Assembly (NCBI GenBank): GCA_963781955.1
Contig: CAWAHU010000001.1
Location: forward strand, 620,001 to 684,000
Direction of reading: 5' to 3'
From: Bog-473 sp963781955
Lineage (GTDB): Bacteria > Actinomycetota > Acidimicrobiia > Acidimicrobiales > RAAP-2
DNA: 64,000 bases
Both the position numbers and the translations under genes were made by a program. The notes beneath the pieces were generated by a model. It worked only from the letters and a program-made list of their open reading frames with translations. It searched no databases and was not told the origin of the DNA. This document shows, piece by piece, positions 17,093 to 25,275 of this stretch; the stretch's first letter is position 1; each line of letters opens with the position of its first letter.

Positions 17093-19552
17093 ATGCGACC
17101 GGTTTGGCGGAGTCGGAGTGCTCGTCACGGGGCGCAGCCATCGCGTCGCGCTCCGTCGCGCACGCGCCGGGTCGTCGAAGGGGTGGTGGCGTCGGCCGTC
17201 GCCATCCTCGGCCTGGTCGCCTTCTCCACGCCTGCGTTCGCGCACGACAACATCGTGAGCGCCTCAGGCGCCTGCGCCGACCCCCTGGGCACTGGCTACA
17301 AGGTCACCTGGACGATCGCCAACGACTACAACGCCACCGAGAGTGGCTCGGTGACGTCGGTGACTGGTGGGTTGGCCACGCTGAGCGCCACCACCTTCAG
17401 CATCGCGGCCTCGCCGCACACCCCCTACTCGACGACCACGCTGACCCAGACCCTGCCCGCGTCGGCTTCGGGGAGCGTCACCTTGAACATCTCGAGCACC
17501 TGGTCCGACGGCTACTCGAGGACCGATCAGGGCACGTTCGACCTGTCCTCGCTCAAGTGCGCCGCACCCACCCAGACGATCGCCGGGCACATCTACCTGT
17601 GCAACAACGGCAACCCGACCACGACCGAGGAGACGGGAGGCACCCTCGCCGCCGGCGGGACAGGGCTGTCGAGCGTGGGGCCCACACCCAACCCGCTCGC
17701 CCCGACGAACGTGGTGGCCGGCACCTACACCATGAACGCCACGAGCCCGCCCGGCTTCCTGATCGTCACGTGCGGCGGGGGCTCGTGGACGCCCGTCGGC
17801 ACCTCGGCCAGCCACTCGGTCGTCGTGCCGACCGGCCTGACCGGCGTCGGCACGTTCTACGTGGTGTCCTTCGCGCCGCAGATCACGTTGGCCAAGAGCG
17901 CCGACGTGAGCTCGTACTCCGCGCCCGGCGCGACCGTGACGTACTCGTACCTGGTGAAGAACACGGGCAACGTCACGCTGAACCCGGTCACGGTCACCGA
18001 CCCCATGACCGGGCTGTCGGCCGTCACGTGCCCGCACATTGCGCTGGCCTCCGGCCAGAACGAGACCTGCACGGCCACCTACACGACCACCCAGGCCGAC
18101 GTGGACAACGGCACGATCTCCAACACTGGGACGGCCACCGGGTCCCCGCCGTGGGGACCCAAGGTGACCGCCACCGACTCCCACAGCATCCCCGCCGCCC
18201 AGTCACCGGCCATCACCATGCACAAGACGGCCAGCGTCACCAGCTTCGCAGTGTCCGGGGTCCCGGTGACCTACTTCTACGCAGTGAAGAACACCGGGAA
18301 CGTGACCCTGACCGGCGTGCAGGTGACCGACCCGATGAGCGGCCTCTCGGCGGTGAGCTGCCCCGAGAGCACCCTGGCACCCGGTGCGTCGGAGAGCTGC
18401 ACGGCCACCTACGCTACGACCCTGGGCGACGTGGAGCACGGTTCCCTCGACAACATCGGGACCGCCTCGGGGCACGGGGGAGGCAAGACGGTCACAGCCG
18501 AGTCGTCGCTCAGCATCCCGGCCGTCCAGTCGCCGGCCATCTCGGTCGTCAAGACTGCTGACGTCCCGAGCGTCAGCGCGGTTGGTCAGCAGGTGACCTA
18601 TGCGTTCACCGTCACCAACAGCGGGAACGTCACGCTCGACAACGTCGACGTGACCGACGCCCAGGTTTCGCCCTCGCTCGACGCCTCCCTCGGGCCGATC
18701 ACGTGCACCACGGGCACCAACGGCTCGATCACGTTGGCCCCGGGCGCCAGCGACAGTTGCCGGGCCACGTACACCGTGACCAAGGCCGACCTGGCCGAGG
18801 GGTCCGTCACGGATACCGCCACGGTCACGGGCGACCCGGTGACCGAGGGCAAGCAGGTGAGCGCCACCGCCACCCTGACCCTCTCGGTGCAGGCCATGAC
18901 GGTGACGAAGTCGGCCGGTCCTTCCGGTGGCGTCGTGGCCGGATCCACCACGCCGATCGTCTACACCATCACGGCCCAGAACACCGGGGCCGCGACCACG
19001 TCGGCGGCCACGGTCGTGACCGACGCGCCGCCCACCGGCACGACGCTGGTGTCCAGCTCGCCGGGTTGCACCGGGGGACCGCCGACCTGCACGGTGGCGC
19101 TGTCGGGTTCGACCATCACCTGGACCATCCCAGCCGGGGTCGCGCCTGGTGCGTCCTACACGCTTACCTTCTCGGTCACGGCGAACGCCTCGGACGCCAC
19201 CGGGACCATCACCAACACGGGCGCCTGGACCGGGCCGGGCTGCGGCGCTGTGGGATCGACGACCCCGTGCCCGACCGACCCGGCCAGCACACCGGTGACC
19301 GCGGCGCCGACCACCAACCCCTCGACGGGTGGGTCGACGACCGGTGCGACGACCGCGACGACGACGGCACTGGCCGTCACGGCCCCGGCGACCACATCGT
19401 CCCTCGCCTTCACGGGCGCGCCACTGACCGTCGAATGGATGGTCGGGCTGGGCATCCTGCTGGTCGGAGCCGGGCTCGTGGCGGTGGCCCGGCGCAACCA
19501 CCGCACGCCGCAGCACGCACGGCGGCCACAGCACGCCGCTCCGAAGAAGTAG
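17093..19552 (+). CDS. secreted DUF11-type repeat surface protein with LAFTG sorting-like signal
   Basis: An 819-residue protein with a long Arg-rich N-region and signal peptide (AFA cut near residue 50), a unique N-terminal domain (about 51-275, including an IAGHIYLCNNG segment), four beta-sandwich repeats, a Thr-rich linker, LAFTG at about 771, a membrane helix and a basic tail. LAxTG is the pentapeptide recognised by class E sortases of high-GC actinobacteria, which suggests covalent attachment to peptidoglycan. The last two repeats are closest to the last two of the upstream protein, so the pair arose by duplication with repeat loss or gain. GGGAGG lies about 10 nt before ATG 17093; GTG 17030 is an alternative start. 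Confidence 0.85.
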   Translation: MRPVWRSRSARHGAQPSRRAPSRTRRVVEGVVASAVAILGLVAFSTPAFAHDNIVSASGACADPLGTGYKVTWTIANDYNATESGSVTSVTGGLATLSATTFSIAASPHTPYSTTTLTQTLPASASGSVTLNISSTWSDGYSRTDQGTFDLSSLKCAAPTQTIAGHIYLCNNGNPTTTEETGGTLAAGGTGLSSVGPTPNPLAPTNVVAGTYTMNATSPPGFLIVTCGGGSWTPVGTSASHSVVVPTGLTGVGTFYVVSFAPQITLAKSADVSSYSAPGATVTYSYLVKNTGNVTLNPVTVTDPMTGLSAVTCPHIALASGQNETCTATYTTTQADVDNGTISNTGTATGSPPWGPKVTATDSHSIPAAQSPAITMHKTASVTSFAVSGVPVTYFYAVKNTGNVTLTGVQVTDPMSGLSAVSCPESTLAPGASESCTATYATTLGDVEHGSLDNIGTASGHGGGKTVTAESSLSIPAVQSPAISVVKTADVPSVSAVGQQVTYAFTVTNSGNVTLDNVDVTDAQVSPSLDASLGPITCTTGTNGSITLAPGASDSCRATYTVTKADLAEGSVTDTATVTGDPVTEGKQVSATATLTLSVQAMTVTKSAGPSGGVVAGSTTPIVYTITAQNTGAATTSAATVVTDAPPTGTTLVSSSPGCTGGPPTCTVALSGSTITWTIPAGVAPGASYTLTFSVTANASDATGTITNTGAWTGPGCGAVGSTTPCPTDPASTPVTAAPTTNPSTGGSTTGATTATTTALAVTAPATTSSLAFTGAPLTVEWMVGLGILLVGAGLVAVARRNHRTPQHARRPQHAAPKK
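17878..19210 (+). repeat. four ~330-bp DUF11-like coding repeats
   Basis: Units one and two are of the GNVTL..VTDPM type. Unit three has the longer ITCTTGTNGSITLAPGAS loop, and unit four is a classical DUF11 domain. Units three and four correspond in order to units seven and eight of the preceding gene. Confidence 0.75.
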
Positions 19553-19590
19553 GAGCAGGCACAGGTCGGGAAGGGGGTCCCACTCGGTGC

Positions 19591-19634
19591 GATCTCCTTC
19601 TGGGTGGGGCCTCGCCCCTGCTCAGAAGGAGATC
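19591..19634. terminator. bidirectional terminator between convergent genes
   Basis: GATCTCCTTCT at 19591-19601 pairs with AGAAGGAGATC at 19624-19634. An inner GGGGC-CTC-GCCCC stem lies at 19606-19618. The right arm includes the last codons and stop of glpK, so the hairpin serves both the surface-protein gene and glpK. Confidence 0.7.
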
Positions 19635-21124
19635 CCCGAGAGCTCCGGGACCGTCGCCTCGGCCTTGGACCGGGCAGACAGCCAGCGCTCCCGTGTCGCG
19701 GCCCGAGTGGCGTCGTCGGACGCGGGCTCGACCACACGCCGCGGCGTGAACGTGGCCGCCAGATCGTCGGTCGACGCGTAGGCGCCCACGGCCAGCCCGG
19801 CCAAGAGCCCGGCACCGAGCGTCGTGGCCTCAGTGACCGGTGCGACCTCGACCGGCCGCCCGATGGCGTCGGCCAGGGCGGAGACGAAGACGTCGTTGGC
19901 CGACATCCCGCCGTCGATGCGCAGCGACGCGATGCCGAAGCCGCTGTCCGCCTCCGAGGCCTCGACCAGGTCGGCACCGCGGTGTGCCACCCCCTCGAGC
20001 ACGGCCCGCACGATCTCGGGCCGGCCTGAGCCCCTCGTCAGGCCGACCAGGGTGCCGCGTGCCCCGAAGTCCCACACCGGGGTGCCGAGCCCGAGGAGCG
20101 CGGGGACGAACCAGACGTCGCCCGACGACGCACAGCGCGCCGCCACAGCGGCCGATTCCGCAGAGGTCCCGAGGATCCCGAGGTCGTCGCGGAGCCACTC
20201 CACCGCCGTCCCCGCGGCGAGCATGACCGCCTCGGTGCCCCAAGAGGCGCGCCCCGCTACCTTGAAGGCCACGATGGGGAACGTGCCGGCCGTGCCGCGG
20301 CCGGCCTCGACAGGGCCCTCGCCGGCCCCCGTGCACTGGTCGAGCATCCCGCCGGTGCCGAAGGTGGCCTTGGCCAGCCCCGGCAGCGTGCAGCCCTGAC
20401 CGACGAGCGACGCCTGCTGGTCCCCTGCGATGCCGCAGATGGGCGGCGTGCCCGGCAGCGCGGTGGCGGTGCCCACGTGACCCGACGAGTCCACGATGGT
20501 GGGCAGCATCGCCGGCGGGATGCGCAGCCTGGCCAGCAGGGGCTCGTCCCACTGCAGGGTCGCCGGGTCGACGAGCTCGGTGACGGCGGCGTTGGTGGCG
20601 TCGGTCACGTGCAGCGCGGCCGCCGGAGGGTCCGGCCCGCCCGAGAGGGTCCAGGCGATCCAGGTGTCGACCGTGCCGAAGCACAGCTCGCCGCGCTCGG
20701 CCCGGGAGCGATCGGGGTCGGTGGCGTCGAGGACGGTCAGCAGCTTGGTCGCCGAGGTGTTCGGGGCCAGGCGGATGCCCTCGGCCTGGAGCGCCAGGCA
20801 CGTGCCGACCGTGCGCAGGTCCTGCCAGCCCAGTCCGGGCGCCACCGGGCGCCCCGTGGCGCGCTCCCACACGATGGTCGAGGCCCGCTGGTTGGCGATG
20901 CCCACGCCGTCCACCGGCCCGGCCTCGCGCAGGGCGGCGCGGGCCACCGACAGCGCGGCCTCCGCCATGGCGGAGGCGTCGAACTCCACCAGGCCGGGGG
21001 CGGGCGAGTCCGGCAGGAGGGGGAGGTGGTGCTCGTGCTCCACGGTGGCGTCGGGCCGGACGACGGCTGCCCGGACACTCGAGGTGCCGACGTCGACGAC
21101 GAGGATGCTGCCGCCCGCGCTCAT
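19622..21124 (-). CDS. glpK: glycerol kinase
   Basis: ATP-dependent phosphorylation of glycerol to glycerol 3-phosphate. A 500-residue FGGY-family protein: phosphate-1 motif LVVDVGTSSVRA at the N-terminus, then GIANQRAST with the RxxT segment, WQDLRT, a GIAGDQQASLVGQGC phosphate-2 region, TFGTGGML, and the adenosine motif DGGMSANDVFVSALAD. Length is normal. The ATG overlaps the stop of the upstream oxidase by 4 nt, so it is translated last from the glpD operon. No glycerol facilitator gene is nearby. Confidence 0.93.
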   Translation of the reverse strand: MSAGGSILVVDVGTSSVRAAVVRPDATVEHEHHLPLLPDSPAPGLVEFDASAMAEAALSVARAALREAGPVDGVGIANQRASTIVWERATGRPVAPGLGWQDLRTVGTCLALQAEGIRLAPNTSATKLLTVLDATDPDRSRAERGELCFGTVDTWIAWTLSGGPDPPAAALHVTDATNAAVTELVDPATLQWDEPLLARLRIPPAMLPTIVDSSGHVGTATALPGTPPICGIAGDQQASLVGQGCTLPGLAKATFGTGGMLDQCTGAGEGPVEAGRGTAGTFPIVAFKVAGRASWGTEAVMLAAGTAVEWLRDDLGILGTSAESAAVAARCASSGDVWFVPALLGLGTPVWDFGARGTLVGLTRGSGRPEIVRAVLEGVAHRGADLVEASEADSGFGIASLRIDGGMSANDVFVSALADAIGRPVEVAPVTEATTLGAGLLAGLAVGAYASTDDLAATFTPRRVVEPASDDATRAATRERWLSARSKAEATVPELSGISF

Positions 21125-22632
21125 GACCAGGGGGCAGGCCCGAAGGGCGAGCCGAGGCCGAACTTCCCGGGGTTGAGGATGCCGCCGGGGTCGAAGGTCT
21201 GCTTCAGGCCGCGCAGCACGTCGAAGCCGGATCCCAGGGCCGCCGGCAAGAAGCGGGACCGGTTGAGGCCGATGCCGTGGTGGTGGCTGATGGCCGCACC
21301 GTGCGCCAGCGTGGTCTCGGTGACGGCGTCCCAGCAACGGCGGTAGTAGTCCTCGCGCCAGGCGGCGTCGCCCTCCGGGCCGCGCCCGCCGAAGGTGAAG
21401 TAGAGGCAGGCCCCGTCGAGGTAGGCGTGCGACTGGTGGGCCGACGCGGCGAGGGTGCCATCGATCCCCTCGAGCGCACCGATGACCTCCTCGAAGAGCG
21501 CCGGGAGCGCCGCCCACGGGCCGGCGATCTCGGCCGTGTCGACTACCACCCCGGCGCGCCACAGCGGCGCCAGGGCCGAGACGTCGTTGCGGTGGCCCAG
21601 CCACCGCTGCACCAGAGCGGCGTCGAGCACCTCGGCCCCGGCGGCGGGGGAGCACTCGGCGTCGACCACCGCCATGGTGGCGCCCAGGATCACCGGGTCG
21701 GCCTCGTCGAGCACGACGAGGAGGTTGGTGTCGGGCCGGTCGAAGTTGCGGCCGGACTCGGTGGCGTCGTAGAGCCGCAGCACGGCCGGGGTGGCCCCCC
21801 GGCGCAGGATCCGGCGGCACACTTCGAGGCCTTCGACGAAGGAGGCGAAGCCGAAGGCCCGGCGTTCCTCGGCCCCCGGCCGAGGGTGGATGCGCAGGCG
21901 CGCCTCGGTGATCACCCCGAGCGTCCCCTCGCTGCCCACGAAGAGCTGGGTCAGGTTGGGGCCGGTGGCAGCCCGGGGCGCCGTCCCCTCGGTGCGCACG
22001 ATCCGGCCGTCCGCCAGCACCACCTCGAGGCCGAGGACCATGTCCTCGATCTTCCCGTAGCGCGTCGAGTACTGCCCGGCGCCGCGGCACGCCAGCCAGC
22101 CACCGACCGTGGAGAGGTCCATCGACTGGGGCCAGTGGCCGAGGGTGTAGCCCGTCCCGACCGCGCCGAGCGCGGCCTCCAGGTCGGGCCCGAAGGTGCC
22201 GGCGCGCACGTCGGCGGTCAGCGAGATCTCGTCCACCTCCCCGACGCCTGCGTCCGCCGTCATGTCGAGCGCGATGCCGCCGTGTACGGGGATGGAGCCG
22301 CCGCACACGCCGCTGCGCCCGGCGGCCGGCGTCACCGGGACGCCGGCCTCGTGGCACGCAGCCAGCACCGTCGCCACCTGCGCCGTGGACGCCGGGCGGA
22401 CCACGGCCGCCGGCCGCTGGGGCACGCCGCCCTCGACGGCCCACCCGATGGCGAGCGGCCACCAGTCGCGCCCGGCCTCGGCCAGCGCGGCGTCATCGGT
22501 CACCACCGTGGCGCCGCTGGCGGCGATGCGCTCCAGCAGGCCGGCAGGCACCTCGGCGGTGGACGCCCCCAGCCGGTCCGTCACGCCGGACGGACCGGCG
22601 ACGATCGGGGTGACGGGGGTCGGCCGGGTCAT
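21121..22632 (-). CDS. FAD-binding oxidase, alkyldihydroxyacetonephosphate synthase-like
   Basis: A 503-residue vanillyl-alcohol-oxidase-fold flavoprotein. The FAD domain has VVRPASTAQVATVL, VTPAAGRSGVCGGS and STVGGWLACRGAGQYSTRYGKIEDM (split here as separate blocks in the usual order), then LFVGSEGTLGVIT. The C-terminal part has SAHQSHAYLDGACLYFTF and ISHHHGIGLNRSRFL. The triple His and the preceding SHxYxxGAxxYF are hallmarks of alkylglycerone-phosphate synthases rather than glycolate or lactate oxidases. AGPS swaps the acyl group of acyl-DHAP for a fatty alcohol in ether-lipid synthesis. Its place between glpD and glpK, which make DHAP and G3P, fits a glycerophosphate substrate. The exact reaction is not proven. 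ATG 22632 begins 13 nt after the glpD stop. Confidence 0.75.
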   Translation of the reverse strand: MTRPTPVTPIVAGPSGVTDRLGASTAEVPAGLLERIAASGATVVTDDAALAEAGRDWWPLAIGWAVEGGVPQRPAAVVRPASTAQVATVLAACHEAGVPVTPAAGRSGVCGGSIPVHGGIALDMTADAGVGEVDEISLTADVRAGTFGPDLEAALGAVGTGYTLGHWPQSMDLSTVGGWLACRGAGQYSTRYGKIEDMVLGLEVVLADGRIVRTEGTAPRAATGPNLTQLFVGSEGTLGVITEARLRIHPRPGAEERRAFGFASFVEGLEVCRRILRRGATPAVLRLYDATESGRNFDRPDTNLLVVLDEADPVILGATMAVVDAECSPAAGAEVLDAALVQRWLGHRNDVSALAPLWRAGVVVDTAEIAGPWAALPALFEEVIGALEGIDGTLAASAHQSHAYLDGACLYFTFGGRGPEGDAAWREDYYRRCWDAVTETTLAHGAAISHHHGIGLNRSRFLPAALGSGFDVLRGLKQTFDPGGILNPGKFGLGSPFGPAPWS

Positions 22633-22645
22633 CGTGCCGCGCGCG

Positions 22646-24301
22646 TCACTGCAGCTCGAGCCCGGCGGTGAGGAGCTCCTTCTGGCAGGACTCGGTGAAC
22701 GCGGACACCTCTTCGGCGCTCCGCGTCTCGTCCCAGCCGAGCTCGGCCGCGAGGAGGGCGGCGACCGCGGGGGCGGCGTCGACGGTGGCCTGAGCGCGTT
22801 GGATCGATGCTCGTGTCCGCCGCGACAGGACGTCGTCGAGGGTGCACGCCATCTCCTCGCGGGCCGCGTAGCGCAGTTCGGCACCGGTGTAGGGCAGTCC
22901 GGCGATGGACGGCTCGAGCAGGTCGGGGTGTCCATCGGCCAGAGCGAGGACGCGGCCCGACTCGGTCCCGTAGCGCCCGAGCAGGCGGGCATGGGGCTGG
23001 GCCATCGACACGGGGTCTCGGGTGCGGGAGGTGGCGCCGATGAGCTCGAGCGACTTGGTCACGCACCGGCGGCGGTGCGGGGACTCGCCGAGCTCGCTGA
23101 CCACGACGTCGACGGTGTCCTGCGCCATCTTGCGGTACGTCGTCAGCTTGCCGCCGGTGACGGTCACCACACCGTGCGGCGACGTCTGCACGGTGTGGCG
23201 GCGTGAGAGGTCCGCTGTGCGCTCCGAGAGGTGTCCGCCGTCCTCGGGCGACAGGAGCGGCCGCAGGCCGGCCCAGACGCCCGTGACGTCGGCTCGGGTC
23301 AGGCGTGACGTCGTGATGCCGTTCGCCGCCTCGAGCAGGTAGTCGACGTCCTCGGGCGTGCAGGCCGGGTCGTCGAGCGGCCCGGCGTAGTCGGTGTCGG
23401 TCGTGCCGAGGTACACCAGATCGGTCTCGGGCCACGGCACCACGAAGATGGAACGGCGGTCGTGGGGGACCGGTATGACGGCGGCGACGTCACACGGCAG
23501 GCGATCGGCGGGCACCGTGACGTGGATGCCCTTGGCGGGGCGGATGCTCCGCCGTGCTCCGCCTTCGTCGAGGGCGCGCACGGCGTCGGCCCAGACGCCC
23601 GTGGCGTTCACCACCGTGCGGGCTCGCACCTCCACCTCGTCGCCGTCGCCGAACTCCGGCCGTACCACCGCGCCGCGCACGCGGCCGTCGGGGCCGGGCG
23701 CGAGCCGGACGACGGGCACGTAGTTGGCCGCCACGGCGCCGAACCGCAGGACGGCCGTGCGGGCCAGGGAGAGCGTCAGCCTGGCGTCGTCGGCCCGTGC
23801 GTCGAAGTACAAGAAGCCGGCCACCAGGTGCCGGGTGTCCAGCGTCGGCAGGTGGGCCAGGGCCTGCTCCTTGGTGACGCCCCGGTGGCGCTCCCCGATG
23901 CGCCATCCGCCGGTGACGTCGTACATCCACAGGGCCGAGGAGTACGAGCGCGCCACCGTCTTGGACACCACCCCGTCGCGCCCGAACAGCGGAATCAAGA
24001 AGGGGAGGGGGGACACCAGGTGCGGAGCGTTGTCCAGCAGCCGCTGCCGCTCGGCCAGGTTCTCGTAGACGAGGCGGAATTCGCGCTGTTGGAGGTAGCG
24101 GATGCCGCCGTGGATCATCTTGGACGACTTCGACGAGGTGCCAGAGGCGAAGTCGCCCTTCTCCACCAGCGCCGTGCGAAGGCCCCGGCTGGCGGCATCG
24201 AGAGCGACGCCTGCGCCAGTGACGCCGCCCCCTACGACCAGGACGTCGAATTCCTCGCCGGCGAGCCTGCGCAGCGCCTCGGGGCGGCTGAAGGCGTCCA
24301 T
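22646..24301 (-). CDS. glpD: aerobic glycerol-3-phosphate dehydrogenase
   Basis: Oxidises glycerol 3-phosphate to DHAP, passing electrons to quinone at the membrane. A 551-residue FAD protein: dinucleotide motif FDVLVVGGGVTGAGVALDAA near residue 18, then KGDFASGTSSKSSKMIHGG (the GlpD signature), YFDARADDARL, GTTDTDYAG, and GKLTTYRKMAQ before the C-terminal helical domain. Start ATG 24301 (MDAFSRPEALRR) is chosen because the longer frame reads into a region with a promoter for the divergent gene. First gene of the glp operon. Confidence 0.94.
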   Translation of the reverse strand: MDAFSRPEALRRLAGEEFDVLVVGGGVTGAGVALDAASRGLRTALVEKGDFASGTSSKSSKMIHGGIRYLQQREFRLVYENLAERQRLLDNAPHLVSPLPFLIPLFGRDGVVSKTVARSYSSALWMYDVTGGWRIGERHRGVTKEQALAHLPTLDTRHLVAGFLYFDARADDARLTLSLARTAVLRFGAVAANYVPVVRLAPGPDGRVRGAVVRPEFGDGDEVEVRARTVVNATGVWADAVRALDEGGARRSIRPAKGIHVTVPADRLPCDVAAVIPVPHDRRSIFVVPWPETDLVYLGTTDTDYAGPLDDPACTPEDVDYLLEAANGITTSRLTRADVTGVWAGLRPLLSPEDGGHLSERTADLSRRHTVQTSPHGVVTVTGGKLTTYRKMAQDTVDVVVSELGESPHRRRCVTKSLELIGATSRTRDPVSMAQPHARLLGRYGTESGRVLALADGHPDLLEPSIAGLPYTGAELRYAAREEMACTLDDVLSRRTRASIQRAQATVDAAPAVAALLAAELGWDETRSAEEVSAFTESCQKELLTAGLELQ

Positions 24302-24356
24302 CGTCCCAGCCTGCCACATCCCTGGTCGGGGGCTCCCGGTGCGCCGGGGCCGCACG

Positions 24357-24362
24357 TAGTGT
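24357..24362 (+). promoter_or_regulatory. -10 box of leaderless DUF3293 gene
   Basis: TAGTGT, 7 nt before ATG 24370. It lies 56 bp from the divergent glpD start. Confidence 0.5.
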
Positions 24363-24369
24363 GCCGGAC

Positions 24370-24822
24370 ATGACGGCAGAGTCCCGCGACGCATGGGACG
24401 GTTACCGCCGCACCGTCGTCGAGATCCGCCGTCCGATCGGCGGCGACCTGCGGGTGCGCCCGGCCCCGCCGGGGGAGGTCGGCGTCTGGCCCTGGCAGAC
24501 GCGCGAGCCCGTCTACCTCCTCACCGCGTGGGACCCCGGCGACGAGCGCCCGGGTGACGCGGTCAACCGGCGGCACCAGGCCGCACTCGAAGAGGATCTC
24601 CGGGCCGTGACGCGTGAGCTGTTCGTCGCCGTCGGGACCGACCCGGTCACCGGGCGCCGGGAGGAGGGGGTGGCCGTGCGGGGGGCGTCGGAGGGCGACG
24701 TGCTGGCCCTGGCCGCCCGGTACCGGCAGGACGCCGTCTTCGCCTGGACGCCGACGGAGTGGGCCACCGTCTCGTGCCGTGAACGGCGGCGGGTCTCCAT
24801 GGGCTGGGCGGTGGACGGCTGA
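24370..24822 (+). CDS. DUF3293 family protein
   Basis: A 150-residue protein matching the DUF3293 layout: YRRTVVEIRRP at the start, VYLLTAWDPGDERPGD (the xxTAwNP motif), NRRHQAALEEDLRAV, and AARYRQDAVFAWTPTEWATVSC near the C-terminus. Function is unknown across the family. ATG 24370 is favoured over GTG 24361 because the -10 box overlaps the latter. It stands alone between glpD and padR. Confidence 0.75.
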   Translation: MTAESRDAWDGYRRTVVEIRRPIGGDLRVRPAPPGEVGVWPWQTREPVYLLTAWDPGDERPGDAVNRRHQAALEEDLRAVTRELFVAVGTDPVTGRREEGVAVRGASEGDVLALAARYRQDAVFAWTPTEWATVSCRERRRVSMGWAVDG

Positions 24823-24851
24823 ACGCGGCCGGCGGACCGGGCCCCGCACGC

Positions 24852-24881
24852 TTGCCGTTACTACGTCAGACGTAGTATTCT
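24852..24881 (+). promoter_or_regulatory. padR promoter
   Basis: -35 TTGCCG and -10 TATTCT are separated by 18 nt. ATG 24889 lies 7 nt after the -10, so the transcript should be leaderless. Confidence 0.6.
24859..24877. promoter_or_regulatory. PadR-type operator palindrome
   Basis: TACTACGTC-A-GACGTAGTA, a perfect 19-bp dyad with one central base. It fills the spacer between TTGCCG (24852-24857) and TATTCT (24876-24881), so a bound repressor would block the promoter of the padR gene 12 bp downstream. The AC/GT-rich dyad arms resemble known PadR operators (ATGT-N8-ACAT class) only loosely. Autoregulation is inferred. Confidence 0.7.
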
Positions 24882-24888
24882 CACGGAC

Positions 24889-25275
24889 ATGGCACGCAGA
24901 ACCGCGACCCAGGGGAGTCTGGGGCGTGCGAACGAGCCCCCGCTGCTGATCCTGACCAGCCTGGCGGCGGGCCCCAAGCACGGGTACGCGCTCACCAAGG
25001 ACATCGAGCAGTTCGCCGGGGTGAGCCTCGGGCCGGGCACCCTCTACGGCGCCATCGCCCGTCTCGAGGAGCGGGGGTTGATCGAGCCCGAGCCCGAAGG
25101 CCGCGACGCCCGGCGCCGCCCGTACCGCATCACCGCGAGCGGGCGCGTGGCGCTGGCCGACGCCGTGCAGGCCATGCGGTCGCTGGCCGACGTCGGGGCG
25201 GTCCGGCTGGGCCTGCGGGGTCTCGGCGCAGTCGGGAGGCCTGCCGTCGGCCGGTTCGCCGCGGTGTCGCCGTGA
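24889..25275 (+). CDS. PadR-family transcriptional regulator
   Basis: A 128-residue protein with a winged helix: LLILTSLAAGPKHGYALTKDIEQF, then LGPGTLYGAIARLEERGLIEPEPEG and RRPYRITASGRVAL. This is the canonical PadR N-terminal domain (PxHGYxL ... GTLYxxLxRLExxGLI). It likely represses its own operon through the palindrome that overlaps its promoter. It overlaps the following membrane-protein gene by 4 nt (GTGA), a common PadR plus membrane protein pairing. Confidence 0.9.
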   Translation: MARRTATQGSLGRANEPPLLILTSLAAGPKHGYALTKDIEQFAGVSLGPGTLYGAIARLEERGLIEPEPEGRDARRRPYRITASGRVALADAVQAMRSLADVGAVRLGLRGLGAVGRPAVGRFAAVSP

